Counted from the first letter of the stretch, positions 18,622 through 28,247 are shown. The stretch is DNA of 64,000 bases from Brevibacterium siliguriense (GCF_900105315.1 NZ_LT629766.1:1550001-1614000); one strand, 5' to 3'. Numbers and translations: made by a program. Notes: a model not told the origin generated them from the sequence alone.

Positions 18622-19146
18622 TCACCTCGGCGGGCGTAGGCGGCGGACGAGGTTGATCAGGGATGCGGCGGTGATGATGAGGAATACACCTGTGGGAAGG
18701 AACGTCATCCCCGTCGGCATTGTCGCTCCGCGTCCCTCGCGCATGATCATCACGAGTACTGACGTCAACAGCAGTGCCGTAGTCCCGCCGACGATGCGCA
18801 TGAATTCCATGACGCAGTCGAAGAGATAGGCGCGCTCCCCGCGTTCGAGCCAATAGTCCTTGAACGGAATGTTGATGAGGCTGATCGGCAGCTTCTCCCA
18901 GATCCAGCGGATCGAGAAGAGCACGGGAATTCCCACGCCGATCGGCACAAGCCAGCCCAGCGTGCCCGCCTTCGAGGACCAGTCATCGGGCTGTCCCGAG
19001 GAATCGAAGTGGCTGGCCACAGTGTCTGGAGCCTGGATCCAAAACCACACGGCAGTGCCGATGAAAATAAGGATCGACAGGACTGCGAACACGAGCGCCG
19101 CGAAGGACGCGAAAGGGCTTTGACGAATAGGTTCGGAGGAAGTCAC
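18622..19146 (-). CDS. DUF1648-type membrane protein
   Basis: A 174-residue integral membrane protein with four or so hydrophobic segments. The stretch DTVASHFDSSGQPDDWSSK after the first helix matches the DUF1648 signature (an HxxxxGxxDxW-like motif) found in small membrane proteins and SdpI-type immunity proteins. The later helices contain LINIPFKDYWLERGERAYLF. No substrate or partner is evident. It faces tenA convergently and stands next to a small unrelated membrane protein on the same strand. Start ATG 19146 gives the full first helix. The function is unknown; an immunity role is only a possibility. Confidence 0.75.
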   Translation of the reverse strand: MTSSEPIRQSPFASFAALVFAVLSILIFIGTAVWFWIQAPDTVASHFDSSGQPDDWSSKAGTLGWLVPIGVGIPVLFSIRWIWEKLPISLINIPFKDYWLERGERAYLFDCVMEFMRIVGGTTALLLTSVLVMIMREGRGATMPTGMTFLPTGVFLIITAASLINLVRRLRPPR

Positions 19147-19236
19147 CCTGCCACTCTAACAACAGCGGCAGTCAGCAGCAGTGGTCCCGCTGCGTTTCGA
19201 CTCGAACCGACTCCGTCCGGCGCCGTCGGTCCAGCT

Positions 19237-19452
19237 TCAGGCGTGGGAGGCTCCCGCAGGACCGTCCGGGTAGTGAGTGAGCGGACCGAAGGATCCGAGC
19301 ACATGCCAGCCGCGGCGCAGGGTGGTCCACAGGAGCACGTGGTCGACCTCGATGAGGGGCACTCGATCATGCTTCGGGCAGGCGTATCGTCCGATGAAGA
19401 AAACGATCGTCGAGAACATCACTGCGATCATGAACAGAATCAGCAGATCCAT
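19237..19452 (-). CDS. small membrane protein, hypothetical
   Basis: A 71-residue frame starts MDLLILFMIAVMFSTIVFFI, one clear transmembrane helix, followed by a cytoplasmic tail with a Cys and several His (GRYACPKHDRVPLIEVDHVL). ATG 19452 is chosen because it begins exactly at the helix and has a G-rich ribosome-binding sequence just upstream. A longer in-frame ORF from 19545 adds a non-hydrophobic, shadow-like leader. I recognise no family. It lies between the DUF1648 gene and the nad operon on the same strand but is probably transcribed separately. Confidence 0.55.
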   Translation of the reverse strand: MDLLILFMIAVMFSTIVFFIGRYACPKHDRVPLIEVDHVLLWTTLRRGWHVLGSFGPLTHYPDGPAGASHA

Positions 19453-19604
19453 GGCGGCCCCCTCACACTCTGATGCGAATGCTTCTCTTTCAGTCTCGCC
19501 CCAAAATACGGAGAATGAAAGGGGTATCCCATCTGGTGAGCGCAAAGGTGATCAAAATCAACTTAGGTGTGAGACGAAGCTCGCGTTCGCAGGCTCGAGA
19601 GGTC

Positions 19605-20780
19605 TCAGGTGAAGCTTGTGGCGAGACTCTCGGCCGCAGCAATGACTGACTGCGCGGCCGCTCTTCCCTGTTCGAGGGTGATCGAGGACGGGAAGGTGAA
19701 GCGCACACTCGTCTGCGCGATCTCGTCGGCGATGCCCAGGGCCGTGAGCACATGCGAGGGTTCGTCGGAGCCGACCGCGCAGGCCGAGCCGCTCGAAGCC
19801 GTCACTCCGCGGTGTTCGAGTTCGAGCAGCACCGCCTCACCGGAGGTGTTCGAGAAGCAGAATGACGCGTGGTTCGGAGTCCGTGCGTCGGCGCTGCCGG
19901 TGAGGAACGCTCCGGGCACGGCTTCGAGCACTGTGGTGGTGAACTCATCGCGGATGGCCCGGACACGATCGGCGGCTCCGGTCCGCTCCGCCTCGGCGAG
20001 TTCGAGGGCCGTGGCGAACGCGACGGCCAGGGCCACATTCTCCGTGCCCGAGCGCCGTCCCGACTCCTGACCGCCGCCGTGGATGAGGGGCTCGACGGGG
20101 ACGCGGGCGCGGATCGCGGCGATGCCGATGCCCTTCGGTGCTCCGACCTTGTGCCCGGCCAAGCTGAGTGCATCGACGCCCAGCCCTGTCAGCGGCAGCC
20201 ACCCGGCCGCCTGCACCGCATCCGTGTGGAAGAGGGCACCGGCCTCATGGGCGATTCCGGCCAGGGTCGGAATGTCGGCAACGGTGCCGATCTCATTGTT
20301 CGCATAACCCAAGGTCACGAGCACGGTATCCGGTCGCACGGCCGCGGCCAGGGCCTCTCCGGTCACGGTCCCATCGGAGGTCGGGGCCACCTCGGTGACG
20401 GTGAATCCGTGGACGCGGGTGAGGAATTCCACCGCGGCGAGCACAGCTTCGTGTTCGATGGGCGAGGTGACGATATGTCGCTGAGGCGGCGCCGCGCTCC
20501 CGGCCCGAGCCTGAGTCCGGCGCCCGAGGGCCATACCGATGATCGCGAGGTTGTCCGCCTCGGTGCCGCCGCTGGTGAACGTGATGTCGGTGGCCCGCAT
20601 GCCCAGCACCTTCGCCACCCGGGCGCGGGCGTCGGCGAGGGCGTCGGCTGGTCCGCGCCCGAATTCGTGATGGCTCGACGGGTTGCCGAACGCACCGGCC
20701 AGATATGGCCAGGCTGCCTCGAGTGCCTCCCTGCGCACGGGGGCCGCGGCCGCGGTGTCGAGGTAGAGGCGACCGGTCAT
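19605..20780 (-). CDS. cysteine desulfurase of the NifS/IscS class, nad operon
   Basis: A 391-residue PLP enzyme that moves sulfur from cysteine to an active-site cysteine. Lys211 in SLAGHKVGAPKG forms the Schiff base, and Cys334 in SSGSACAVGSDEPSHVL is the sulfur carrier, on the short group I-type loop. It is the last gene of nadA-nadB-nadC and starts 1 bp after the nadC stop. The same pairing occurs in other bacteria, where the desulfurase supplies the 4Fe-4S cluster of NadA. I infer the same role here. Start ATG 20780 is chosen because an upstream frame extension would overlap nadC with non-conserved residues. Confidence 0.92.
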   Translation of the reverse strand: MTGRLYLDTAAAAPVRREALEAAWPYLAGAFGNPSSHHEFGRGPADALADARARVAKVLGMRATDITFTSGGTEADNLAIIGMALGRRTQARAGSAAPPQRHIVTSPIEHEAVLAAVEFLTRVHGFTVTEVAPTSDGTVTGEALAAAVRPDTVLVTLGYANNEIGTVADIPTLAGIAHEAGALFHTDAVQAAGWLPLTGLGVDALSLAGHKVGAPKGIGIAAIRARVPVEPLIHGGGQESGRRSGTENVALAVAFATALELAEAERTGAADRVRAIRDEFTTTVLEAVPGAFLTGSADARTPNHASFCFSNTSGEAVLLELEHRGVTASSGSACAVGSDEPSHVLTALGIADEIAQTSVRFTFPSSITLEQGRAAAQSVIAAAESLATSFT

Positions 20781-20781
20781 C

Positions 20782-21633
20782 TCAAGCCTCGAGGGAAAGA
20801 TCGAGGCCGAGATCGATCGAACGGACACTGTGGGTCAGCGCGCCGGATGAGATGACGTCGACGCCGGTGGCCGAGATCTCCGGGATCGTCTCCAGCGTGA
20901 CATTGCCGCTGGCTTCGACGACGGCGCGGCCGCCCACGAGTTCGACCCCTTCGCGCAGCTGAGCCGGAGTGAAGTTGTCGAGCATGACGATATCGGCGCC
21001 GCCGTCGAGCACAGCGGGCACCTGGTCGAGCCGGTCGACCTCGACCTCGATCATCGTCGTATGCGGCAGTCGGGCACGGGCGGACCGGATCGCCTCGGCG
21101 ACGCTGAGCCCCTCGCCGGTGAGCACGGCCAGGTGGTTGTCCTTGGCCATGGCGGCATCGGAGAGTCCGAAGCGATGATTGTGCCCGCCGCCGCAGACCA
21201 CGGCGTGCTTCTCAAACGCCCGCAGGCCCGGAGTCGTCTTGCGAGTGTCGACGATGCGCGCTCGCCCGGCCGCAGCATCGACGAAGGCACGGGTCTGGGT
21301 GGCGATTCCGCTCATCCGCTGGCAGAAGTTCAACGCGATCCGCTCGGCCTGCAGCACCGCGCGAGCGGGACCGGCAACCGTGGCCAGCACCTGACCTGCG
21401 GTGAAAGCCGCACCATCGGCGGCGACGGGATCGACCGTGACGCTCGGGTCGACGAGGGTGAAGGCGCGGGCGAAGACCTCGATCCCGGCGAGCACTCCGT
21501 CTTCGCGGGCACGCAGATCGGCCTTCGCCGAGGCGGTGGCGGGGATGAACACCTCGCCGGTGATGTCGCCCCAGGGAGCGTCCTCGTCGAGGGCAGTGCG
21601 CAGCGCGGAATCGATGGTCGCAGCGGTCAGCAT
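20782..21633 (-). CDS. nadC: quinolinate phosphoribosyltransferase (nicotinate-nucleotide pyrophosphorylase)
   Basis: NadC converts quinolinate and PRPP to nicotinate mononucleotide, the third step of de novo NAD synthesis. The 283-residue protein shows EDAPWGDITGE at the start, FCQRMSGIATQTRAFVD, VDTRKTTPGLRAFEKHAV and the C-terminal barrel (MLDNFTPAQLREGVEL, VVEASGNVTLETIPEISATG). The ATG at 21633 lies inside the end of nadB (7-bp overlap), and the stop is 1 bp from the desulfurase start, so the genes form a tight operon on the minus strand. Confidence 0.96.
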   Translation of the reverse strand: MLTAATIDSALRTALDEDAPWGDITGEVFIPATASAKADLRAREDGVLAGIEVFARAFTLVDPSVTVDPVAADGAAFTAGQVLATVAGPARAVLQAERIALNFCQRMSGIATQTRAFVDAAAGRARIVDTRKTTPGLRAFEKHAVVCGGGHNHRFGLSDAAMAKDNHLAVLTGEGLSVAEAIRSARARLPHTTMIEVEVDRLDQVPAVLDGGADIVMLDNFTPAQLREGVELVGGRAVVEASGNVTLETIPEISATGVDVISSGALTHSVRSIDLGLDLSLEA

Positions 21634-23192
21634 GCGGTGGCCTCCTGAAGCAGAGCGGTGGGCTTAGCGAGCGTGGTGTCGGTGCGCGTGTTGGTGCGAG
21701 CGTCGGTGCGGGTATGTGCGCCGAGGCTGTGCTCCCGGGCCAGCGCATGCCGAGCCATGTGCTCGGCGATGAGCGCGAGGTTCGCGGTCTCGAACGCCTC
21801 GACGTTGGTCGCAGAAGGGGCGGTGTTGCGGGCACCGTCGCCGAGGCGGTCGAGCAGGGTCCGCAGACCCTTGGCCGTGCGCTCGACCCCCAGATGAGCC
21901 CAGGTCAGAGCCTGCAATTCGGTCCGTGTCAGTGCCGTCTGATGGAATGAACCGAACTGGGGGAGTGGGAGCTCATGGTCCATGGAATCGGAATCCTCGA
22001 AGTCGAGGTCCGGCAGTGCGTCGATCGCTGCGACGGCGCGGGTGGCGAAGACTGCGCCCTCGAGCAGGGAGTTCGAGGCCAGCCGGTTGGCGCCGTGCAC
22101 TCCGGTGCACGCGACCTCGCCGATGGCGAAGAGCCTTTCGACGTTCGTGCGACCATCGCGATCCGCAGCCACCCCGCCCATGAAGTAGTGGGCGGCGGGA
22201 GTGACGGGAATGAGATCCCGGGACAGATCGAGGCCATGCGCGGCCAGTCCTGCGGTGATGCTCGGGAACCTGGCCGCCACATCCGGGATGGCCCGCGCAT
22301 CGAGGAAGCAGGGACGTCCGTCCTGAGCTGCCTGGCGGCGATGCAGGGCAAGAGCTACGACATCTCGGGAGGCGAGCTCGGCACGATCGTCGACCCCACA
22401 CATGAACCGGCGACCCCGCTCATCGAGCAGCAGTGCGCCGGCCCCGCGAACGGCCTCGGAGATGAGGAAGCCGTGACCAGAAAGGGTGGTGGGATGGAAC
22501 TGGAAGAACTCGAGATCAGCGACTTCGGCACCGGCGCGGATGGCGGCGGCCAGACCGTCTCCGGTCGCGGCAGCCGGGTTCGTCGTGTGCGCGAAGACCT
22601 GCCCGGCCCCGCCGGTGGCCAGCACTATCGCATCGGCGCTCAGGGTCTTGGCAATTCCATTACTGAGCACAGTGATTCCCGTGGCTCGAACCGCTCGGGA
22701 TTCGTCGTCACTGGTGAGGATGTCGACGAACATCGTGTCTTCGAGCAGAGTGACGCGACCTGCGGCAACTTCGGCGCGCAGCTTCTCCGCCAGCGCGGTG
22801 CTGATCGCCCGACCGGTCGCATCGCCTCCGGAATGGAAGATGCGCGGAAATGAATGCGCCCCCTCCATTCCGCGGGCCCAGACCCCGGTCGCATCGGTGT
22901 CGAAGTCCACCCCCGCCTCGGCGAGGGAGACGATCGCGTCCCCACTTGCCTCGCACAGAATGCGCACGGACTCTGGGTCACAGTGCCCGGCACCTGCCGT
23001 GAGCGTATCGGAGACATGGGAGGCGACCGTGTCATCGGGGCCGATGACACCGGCGATGCCGCCCTGCGCCCATTCGGTATTCGACTCGCCGAGGCGGTCC
23101 TTCGTCACGAGAGTGACCGTGTGGCGGCCGGACAGGCGCAGTGCCGTGGTCAGCCCCGCGATACCGGAGCCTGCGACGATGACGCGGCTCAT
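21627..23192 (-). CDS. nadB: L-aspartate oxidase
   Basis: NadB oxidises L-aspartate to iminoaspartate with FAD, feeding NadA. The 521-residue protein has the N-terminal dinucleotide-binding motif VIVAGSGIAGLTTALRL, NTEWAQGGIAGV, the catalytic region FHPTTLSGHGFLISEAVRGAGA, and ACTGVHGANRLASNSLLEG near the C-terminal end of the flavin domain. The last 30 residues are a Thr/Arg-rich tail (GAHTRTDARTNTRTDTT) that looks dispensable. ATG 23192 overlaps the nadA stop (ATGA). The longer frame to 23351 is nadA shadow. Confidence 0.96.
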   Translation of the reverse strand: MSRVIVAGSGIAGLTTALRLSGRHTVTLVTKDRLGESNTEWAQGGIAGVIGPDDTVASHVSDTLTAGAGHCDPESVRILCEASGDAIVSLAEAGVDFDTDATGVWARGMEGAHSFPRIFHSGGDATGRAISTALAEKLRAEVAAGRVTLLEDTMFVDILTSDDESRAVRATGITVLSNGIAKTLSADAIVLATGGAGQVFAHTTNPAAATGDGLAAAIRAGAEVADLEFFQFHPTTLSGHGFLISEAVRGAGALLLDERGRRFMCGVDDRAELASRDVVALALHRRQAAQDGRPCFLDARAIPDVAARFPSITAGLAAHGLDLSRDLIPVTPAAHYFMGGVAADRDGRTNVERLFAIGEVACTGVHGANRLASNSLLEGAVFATRAVAAIDALPDLDFEDSDSMDHELPLPQFGSFHQTALTRTELQALTWAHLGVERTAKGLRTLLDRLGDGARNTAPSATNVEAFETANLALIAEHMARHALAREHSLGAHTRTDARTNTRTDTTLAKPTALLQEATAC

Positions 23193-24478
23193 CAGGTGCG
23201 CGGCCTTGCGGTGAGCATCCGCTCCAGGGACACACGTGCGGGATCGGCCACCTCGGCGTCGACTGAGATCTGGTTGACGACCTGACCGTCGATGAGGGAT
23301 TCGAGGACCCATGCGATATAGCCGGGATGGATGCGGTACATCGTCGAGCACGGGCAGATGACGGGATCGAGGCAGAAGATCTCGTGCTGCGGGTGCTCGG
23401 CAGCCAGCCGCTGGACGAGGTTGATCTCGGTGCCGATGGCGAACGTGGTCGGTTCGGCGGCCTCGGCGATTGCCTTCGTGATGTACGCGGTCGACCCGGA
23501 CTCATCGGCGGCTTCGACGGTCTTACGCGGACATTCGGGGTGGACGATGACGCGCACGTCCGGGTGGTCGGCGCGGGCCTTGTCGATCTGAGCGGGGGTG
23601 AAGCGTTTGTGCACGGAGCAGAAGCCCTGCCACAGGATGACACGGGCATCGGTCAGCGTCTGCTCGTCGTTGTTGCCTAGCGGTCGTGCGGGATTCCACA
23701 ACGGCATTTCGTCGAGTCCGATGCCCATGTTCACCGCAGTGTTGCGACCGAGGTGCTGGTCGGGAAAGAACAGGACCCGCTGCCCTCGTTCGAACGCCCA
23801 TTCCAGGACCACCTCGGCGTTCGACGAGGTGCACACGATTCCACCGTTGCGACCGCAGAAGCCTTTGATCGCGGCCGAGGAATTCATGTACGTGACGGGG
23901 ATGACCGGGACGCGACCGTCGGCGTCGGGTTCGGTGCCGAAGATCTCCGCGAGCTGCTCCCAGCAGTCCTCGACCTGATCGATGCTGGCCATATCAGCCA
24001 TCGAACAGCCAGCGGCGAGGTTGGGCAGAATGACCGACTGCTCCGGTTTCGACAGCAGGTCGGCGGTCTCTGCCATGAAGTGGACGCCGCAGAAGACGAT
24101 CGCCTCGGCCTCCGGATGGTTCTGGGCGGCCCGGGCGAGCATGAACGAGTCGCCGATGTAGTCGGCGTGTTCGACGACCTCGACCCGCTGGTAGTGGTGG
24201 CCGAGCATGACGACGCGATCGCCGAGGGTGGCCTTGGCGGCACGGATGCGGGCATCGAGCTCCTCCGGCGATGCCTGCTTGTATTCGTCGGGAATGTCGC
24301 CCTGACGTGGGGCGGCGACCGGAATCGGGTCGGCCATCGAGGAGCCGGGGCCGTAGCCGGGTCGTTCGTCGACGTCCCATGGGGCATCGAGCAGCTCCGT
24401 CGTGCACATGTCGTCGTTCGCGCCCGAGGCAGAGATGTCTTTGAGGGTGAGTTCGATCGAAGCTGTCGTGGTCATCAT
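23192..24478 (-). CDS. nadA: quinolinate synthase A
   Basis: NadA condenses iminoaspartate with dihydroxyacetone phosphate to quinolinate using a 4Fe-4S cluster. Cysteine motifs are visible in FCGVHFMAETADLL, FCGRNGGIVCTSSNA and CLDPVICPCSTMYRIHP, and the substrate-binding LGHHYQR is present. About 60 N-terminal residues precede the core, as in other actinobacteria. Two adjacent ATG codons (24478 and 24475) follow AAGGAC; the second has the better spacing, so the start may be one residue later. It is the first gene of nadA-nadB-nadC-desulfurase, which runs away from the divergent panB gene. Confidence 0.95.
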   Translation of the reverse strand: MMTTTASIELTLKDISASGANDDMCTTELLDAPWDVDERPGYGPGSSMADPIPVAAPRQGDIPDEYKQASPEELDARIRAAKATLGDRVVMLGHHYQRVEVVEHADYIGDSFMLARAAQNHPEAEAIVFCGVHFMAETADLLSKPEQSVILPNLAAGCSMADMASIDQVEDCWEQLAEIFGTEPDADGRVPVIPVTYMNSSAAIKGFCGRNGGIVCTSSNAEVVLEWAFERGQRVLFFPDQHLGRNTAVNMGIGLDEMPLWNPARPLGNNDEQTLTDARVILWQGFCSVHKRFTPAQIDKARADHPDVRVIVHPECPRKTVEAADESGSTAYITKAIAEAAEPTTFAIGTEINLVQRLAAEHPQHEIFCLDPVICPCSTMYRIHPGYIAWVLESLIDGQVVNQISVDAEVADPARVSLERMLTARPRT

Positions 24479-24874
24479 CGTCCTTCGCTCGGTGGGCGGC
24501 GCCCGTTCCTGAGGTGCTTCACCGATGGTGCGAGCCGCCCGAAATCTTTTGCGCATTCGTGCGTTTATTTCTTTGCGCAGATTTGAGCTTAATCCTGTGG
24601 GCGGGCAATGTACAACTCTCTTAACGCGAGCGCGGCGTCGGAAGTGATCAATGTGCAGACTGCGAGCGGTGGGAGGGCGGTGCTGCAGCCCAGGTCGTAT
24701 CGCTGTCGATGGCTCTGCGCCGGAGGATGCAATAGGCTGTGGTCTGGCTCGCAATCCGAGTCGATGCGCGCTGCGGTGGGCGCCCCCGTGAGAGACACCG
24801 AGGCTTCGGACCGGAGCATCGATCTCGCCCCGCCCGCGCCGGCACCGACGACATCGCATATCCGAAGGATTCTC
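24479..24874. promoter_or_regulatory. divergent nadA/panB intergenic region
   Basis: This 396-bp stretch holds no convincing gene. A locally AT-richer section (about 24540-24600) contains TTGCGCA twice in direct orientation (24549-24555 and 24573-24579, 24 bp apart), a plausible binding site upstream of nadA. An open frame continuous with panB enters from 24608, but it is Arg/Ser/Cys-rich and unlike PanB N-termini. No riboswitch pattern was recognised. Confidence 0.4.
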
Positions 24875-25825
24875 ATGCCCGAAGCGGCACAAACGAACCA
24901 GTTCACGTCTACCTCCAGTACCACCCCAGCCGACAACGCGACTGGCGGCGGCAATGCCACGGCGGGTATCGCCTCGGCGGAACAGCCGGCCCCGTATGGC
25001 GGTCCGGTTTCGGCACACGCGGCGCCGCCCCGGCGAATCCGGACCCTCGACCTCATCAAGGCCAAGGCGGAAGGCCGGCGGTGGGCGATGCTGACCAGCT
25101 ACGACCAGTACACGGCGGCCCTGTTCGAGCAGGCCGGCGTCGAGGCCCTGCTTATCGGCGATTCGGCGGCGAACAACGTCTACGGCCACGCGACCACCCT
25201 GCCGGTCACCGTCGATGAGCTCATCCCTCTTGCTCGAGCTGTCTCCTCAGCCACGAGCCGCGCACTCATCGTCGCCGACCTGCCCTTCGGCAGCTACGAG
25301 GTCTCCGACGAGCAGGCTGTGGCCACGGCCGTGCGCTTCATGAAGGAATCAGGAGTCCACGCGGTCAAACTCGAAGGCGGGGCACGGATGGCCGCCCGGA
25401 TCAAGGCGATCACGACGGCGGGCATCCCCGTCATGGCGCACATCGGCTTCACTCCGCAGGCCGAGCACAACCTCGGCGGCTACAAGGTCCAGGGCCGCGG
25501 CGAAGCAGGGGAGGCGCTGCTCGACGACGCCCGTGCCGTGGCCGAGGCCGGAGCCTTCTCCGTGGTCATGGAGATGGTGCCCTCCGGACTGGCCGGCCAG
25601 GTCACCGCCGAGCTGACGATCCCTACCGTGGGCATCGGTGCCGGTGCGGACTGCGACGCCCAGGTCCTCGTGTGGCAGGACATGGCGGGCCTGCGCACGG
25701 GCCGCGCCCCGCGTTTCGTCAAGCGCTACGCCGACCTGCATTCCGTGCTCACCGAGGCGGTCGGCACCTATGTCGAAGAAGTGAAGTCCGGGGCCTTCCC
25801 CGAACCGGAGAGGAGCTTCGACTGA
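24875..25825 (+). CDS. panB: 3-methyl-2-oxobutanoate hydroxymethyltransferase
   Basis: PanB transfers a hydroxymethyl group from methylenetetrahydrofolate to alpha-ketoisovalerate, giving ketopantoate. The 316-residue protein has an N-terminal extension of about 55 low-complexity residues, then the barrel landmarks [65 protein letters not shown] and [23 protein letters not shown] 24875 has GAAGGA upstream. It overlaps panC by one base (TGATG), so the two are translated from one message. The extension contains a GCCTCGGCGG motif copy. Confidence 0.95.
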   Translation: MPEAAQTNQFTSTSSTTPADNATGGGNATAGIASAEQPAPYGGPVSAHAAPPRRIRTLDLIKAKAEGRRWAMLTSYDQYTAALFEQAGVEALLIGDSAANNVYGHATTLPVTVDELIPLARAVSSATSRALIVADLPFGSYEVSDEQAVATAVRFMKESGVHAVKLEGGARMAARIKAITTAGIPVMAHIGFTPQAEHNLGGYKVQGRGEAGEALLDDARAVAEAGAFSVVMEMVPSGLAGQVTAELTIPTVGIGAGADCDAQVLVWQDMAGLRTGRAPRFVKRYADLHSVLTEAVGTYVEEVKSGAFPEPERSFD

Positions 25826-26697
25826 TGGAGGTCGGCGGCATCCAGGCGCTGCGTCGGTGGCGGGCAGGTCAGCCAGGCCGCACCGGTCTCGTCCCGACGA
25901 TGGGAGCCCTGCATTCGGGGCATCAGGCGCTGATGACCCGTGCTCGCTCAGAATCCGACCTTGTCGTGGCCTCGATCTTCGTCAATCCGCTCCAGTTCGG
26001 CGCCGACGAGGATTTCGTCCAGTACCCGCGGCCGATCGAGGAGGATCTGAAGAAGTGCGAGGAGGCTGGGGTCGACTTCGTCTTCGCGCCGGCGCTGGCA
26101 GAGATGTATCCGTCCGCGCCGGAGGTGAGGGTCGTCGCCGGGCGCATGGGAGCCGTGTTCGAGGGCGCGGCCAGGCCCGGGCACTTCGACGGCGTGCTCA
26201 CCGTCGTGGCGAAGCTCTTCACCCTCATCGACCCCGATGTCACGGTGTTCGGGCTCAAGGACATCCAGCAGTTCGTCCTGGTCAAACGCATGATCGCCGA
26301 CCTCAACTTCGATATCGAGCTCATCGGCCTGCCCGTGGTTCGGGATGCCGACGGCCTGGCCATGTCGAGCCGCAACTCCTACCTGGCCCCGGATGAGCGT
26401 GCCCGTGCCCTGGCGATTCCGCGGGCTCTCAATGCCGCCGCCGAGGTGGCCGAGCGAGGCTGCGGAACGGCGGGTTCCGGTGCTGGTGCGGGGCTGTCCG
26501 CCGCCGTCGAGGCGGCCGCGCTTGCCGAGTTGGAACCCGCCGCCGAACGCGGGGACCTCGAGATCGTCTACTGCAGCCTCGTCGAGTCCGCGACCCTGCG
26601 GCCGTGCCCGCCGGACTTCACGGGACCGGCTCTGCTGCTGGTCTCCGCGACGGTCGGCGGGACTCATCTCATCGACAATCTGCCGCTGGAATTCTGA
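25825..26697 (+). CDS. panC: pantoate-beta-alanine ligase
   Basis: PanC joins pantoate and beta-alanine with ATP to form pantothenate. The 290-residue enzyme shows the nucleotidyltransferase start LVPTMGALHSGHQALM, the pantoate loop PLQFGADEDFVQYPRP, and VFGLKDIQQFVLVKRM plus MSSRNSYL in the C-terminal half. Start ATG 25825 overlaps the panB stop. A Gly/Ala-rich insert (GCGTAGSGAGAGLSA, about residue 215) is longer than in most homologues. With panB and coaA (57.9 kb) it covers much of the CoA pathway in this window. Confidence 0.95.
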   Translation: MEVGGIQALRRWRAGQPGRTGLVPTMGALHSGHQALMTRARSESDLVVASIFVNPLQFGADEDFVQYPRPIEEDLKKCEEAGVDFVFAPALAEMYPSAPEVRVVAGRMGAVFEGAARPGHFDGVLTVVAKLFTLIDPDVTVFGLKDIQQFVLVKRMIADLNFDIELIGLPVVRDADGLAMSSRNSYLAPDERARALAIPRALNAAAEVAERGCGTAGSGAGAGLSAAVEAAALAELEPAAERGDLEIVYCSLVESATLRPCPPDFTGPALLLVSATVGGTHLIDNLPLEF

Positions 26698-26867
26698 CGC
26701 GATATGCAATTGTGATTGGTTTATGAAGATTCTGATGAGCGATCGACATATAAATATGTAATCGACAGAGATTATGTCGATATCTATGATTTCAATTGTC
26801 TGCAATTGATTGCTGGACTCTTGTTCTCGGTGTTCGCTGAGAATAGACTCAAAATCAGCAAGAGCAA
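26698..26867. other. AT-rich patch after panC
   Basis: About 170 bp are clearly A+T-rich by eye in an otherwise GC-rich window. The patch contains the perfect palindrome ACATATAAATATGT (26746-26759), repeated CAATTG words and no open frame. It precedes the membrane-protein gene at 26910 and may hold its promoter, a silencer (Lsr2-type) binding site, or a remnant of foreign DNA. Confidence 0.65.
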
Positions 26868-26909
26868 ATGAAGCTTGCCGATTCGTTGAGTTCGAAGGAG
26901 ATAAGCGAC

Positions 26910-28247
26910 ATGCAAGGTATGGATATCTGGTCGGTCCTGACGAAAGTCGGGCTGGCAATCGTCATTCTCATTGTCACCTGGATTATCGCCGCCATCGTCA
27001 AATGGGCGATAGGCAAATTGGTCACAAAGGTTCCGGCACTTCAGCGTGACGGAAGCAATGGTCAGCAGATCGGGAAATCGGTCGGGCAGATCGCCGGTCT
27101 CGTCATCTGGCTGCTTGGACTCATCGCCGTTCTCCAGCTGTTCAACCTCGATCAGGTTCTGACTCCGCTGCAGGGTCTCCTAGATGGAATCTTCGGGTTC
27201 CTGCCGAATATCATCGGCGCAGGATTCATCTTCTTCATCGGCTACGTCTTCGCGAAGATCGCCAAGCAGCTCGTCCAGACCGCGCTCAATGCCGTGGATC
27301 TGACGAAGCTGACTTCAAAGTTCCGATCGCTCGGCGACAAGGCCACCGGAGTGGCCGAAGGCGCCGGAAATGCTCAGCCGCATCCCGAAGCCACCCAGCA
27401 GTACGCTGCGCAGGGTCAGCAGGGCATGCCTCCACAGGGCGGCCATCCCGGTCATGCACAGAACCCGAACGCTGAGGCGAACGCGAAGATCTCGAACCTC
27501 GTCGGCAACCTGGTCTTCGGGATCATCATCATCGTCGTCGCGATCTCGGCGCTGCAGGTCCTCGGCATCAAGGCGATCTCGGATCCTGCCCAACAGATGC
27601 TCCAGATCTTCCTCAACGCGATCCCGCTCATCATCGCCGCCGGCATCCTGCTGGCCATCGGCTTCGTCATCGCCAAGTTCCTCGGCAATCTGCTCGAGCA
27701 GATCCTCCAGGGCATCGGCACCGACAAGGCCATCAATGAGATCGGTATTGTGCCCGAAGGCACCAGCGCCTCCAACGTGATCACCCGCATCGTGCAGGTG
27801 GCCATCATGATCTTCTTCGCGATCATGGCCACCAAGATGCTCGGATTCCCGGAGATCACGAACATCCTCAATGAGATCCTCGACCTCGGCGGGAGCGTGC
27901 TCTTCGGCGCTGCGATCATCGCCGCAGGATTCCTCATCGCCGCGCTCATCGGCAAGTTCATCACGAACAACCTTGCCAGCAAGGTGCTGCGCTACTCGGC
28001 GATCGCGCTGTTCATCGCGATGGGCCTGCGCTACATGGGTCTGGCCGATTCGATCATCAACCTCGCCTTCGGCGCCGTCGTCATCGGCGGCGCGGCGGCG
28101 GCCGCTCTGGCCTTCGGCCTCGGCGGACGTGAGGCGGCCGCGAAGATGCTGAACAAGGTCGACCTCGCCGAGGCGGCTGAGAAGACGAATCCCGACACCG
28201 TTGACGGCGGCACCCCGGGATCCGGAACGCACACCACTGGAAACTGA
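26910..28247 (+). CDS. mechanosensitive-channel-type TM-helix repeat protein
   Basis: A 445-residue polytopic protein built from repeats of one amphipathic-hydrophobic module, the conserved TM helix found beside MscS channels. Copies are visible around FGFLPNIIGAGFIFFIGYVF, IFLNAIPLIIAAGILLAIGF and LNEILDLGGSVLFGAAIIAA. It is expected in the cytoplasmic membrane; whether it conducts ions is unknown because no clear MscS pore or vestibule domain follows. A soluble, Gln/His/Pro-rich loop (QPHPEATQQYAAQGQQGMPP) separates the halves. ATG 26910 is preferred because GAAGGAG lies 9 bases upstream; an earlier in-frame ATG at 26868 lacks one. The last 60 residues are cytosolic and charged. Confidence 0.85.
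   Translation: MQGMDIWSVLTKVGLAIVILIVTWIIAAIVKWAIGKLVTKVPALQRDGSNGQQIGKSVGQIAGLVIWLLGLIAVLQLFNLDQVLTPLQGLLDGIFGFLPNIIGAGFIFFIGYVFAKIAKQLVQTALNAVDLTKLTSKFRSLGDKATGVAEGAGNAQPHPEATQQYAAQGQQGMPPQGGHPGHAQNPNAEANAKISNLVGNLVFGIIIIVVAISALQVLGIKAISDPAQQMLQIFLNAIPLIIAAGILLAIGFVIAKFLGNLLEQILQGIGTDKAINEIGIVPEGTSASNVITRIVQVAIMIFFAIMATKMLGFPEITNILNEILDLGGSVLFGAAIIAAGFLIAALIGKFITNNLASKVLRYSAIALFIAMGLRYMGLADSIINLAFGAVVIGGAAAAALAFGLGGREAAAKMLNKVDLAEAAEKTNPDTVDGGTPGSGTHTTGN

Noticed and set aside
24608-24874. In-frame N-terminal extension of panB
   Set aside because: Arg/Ser/Cys-rich, lacks similarity to PanB N-termini, and a good ribosome-binding site precedes ATG 24875.
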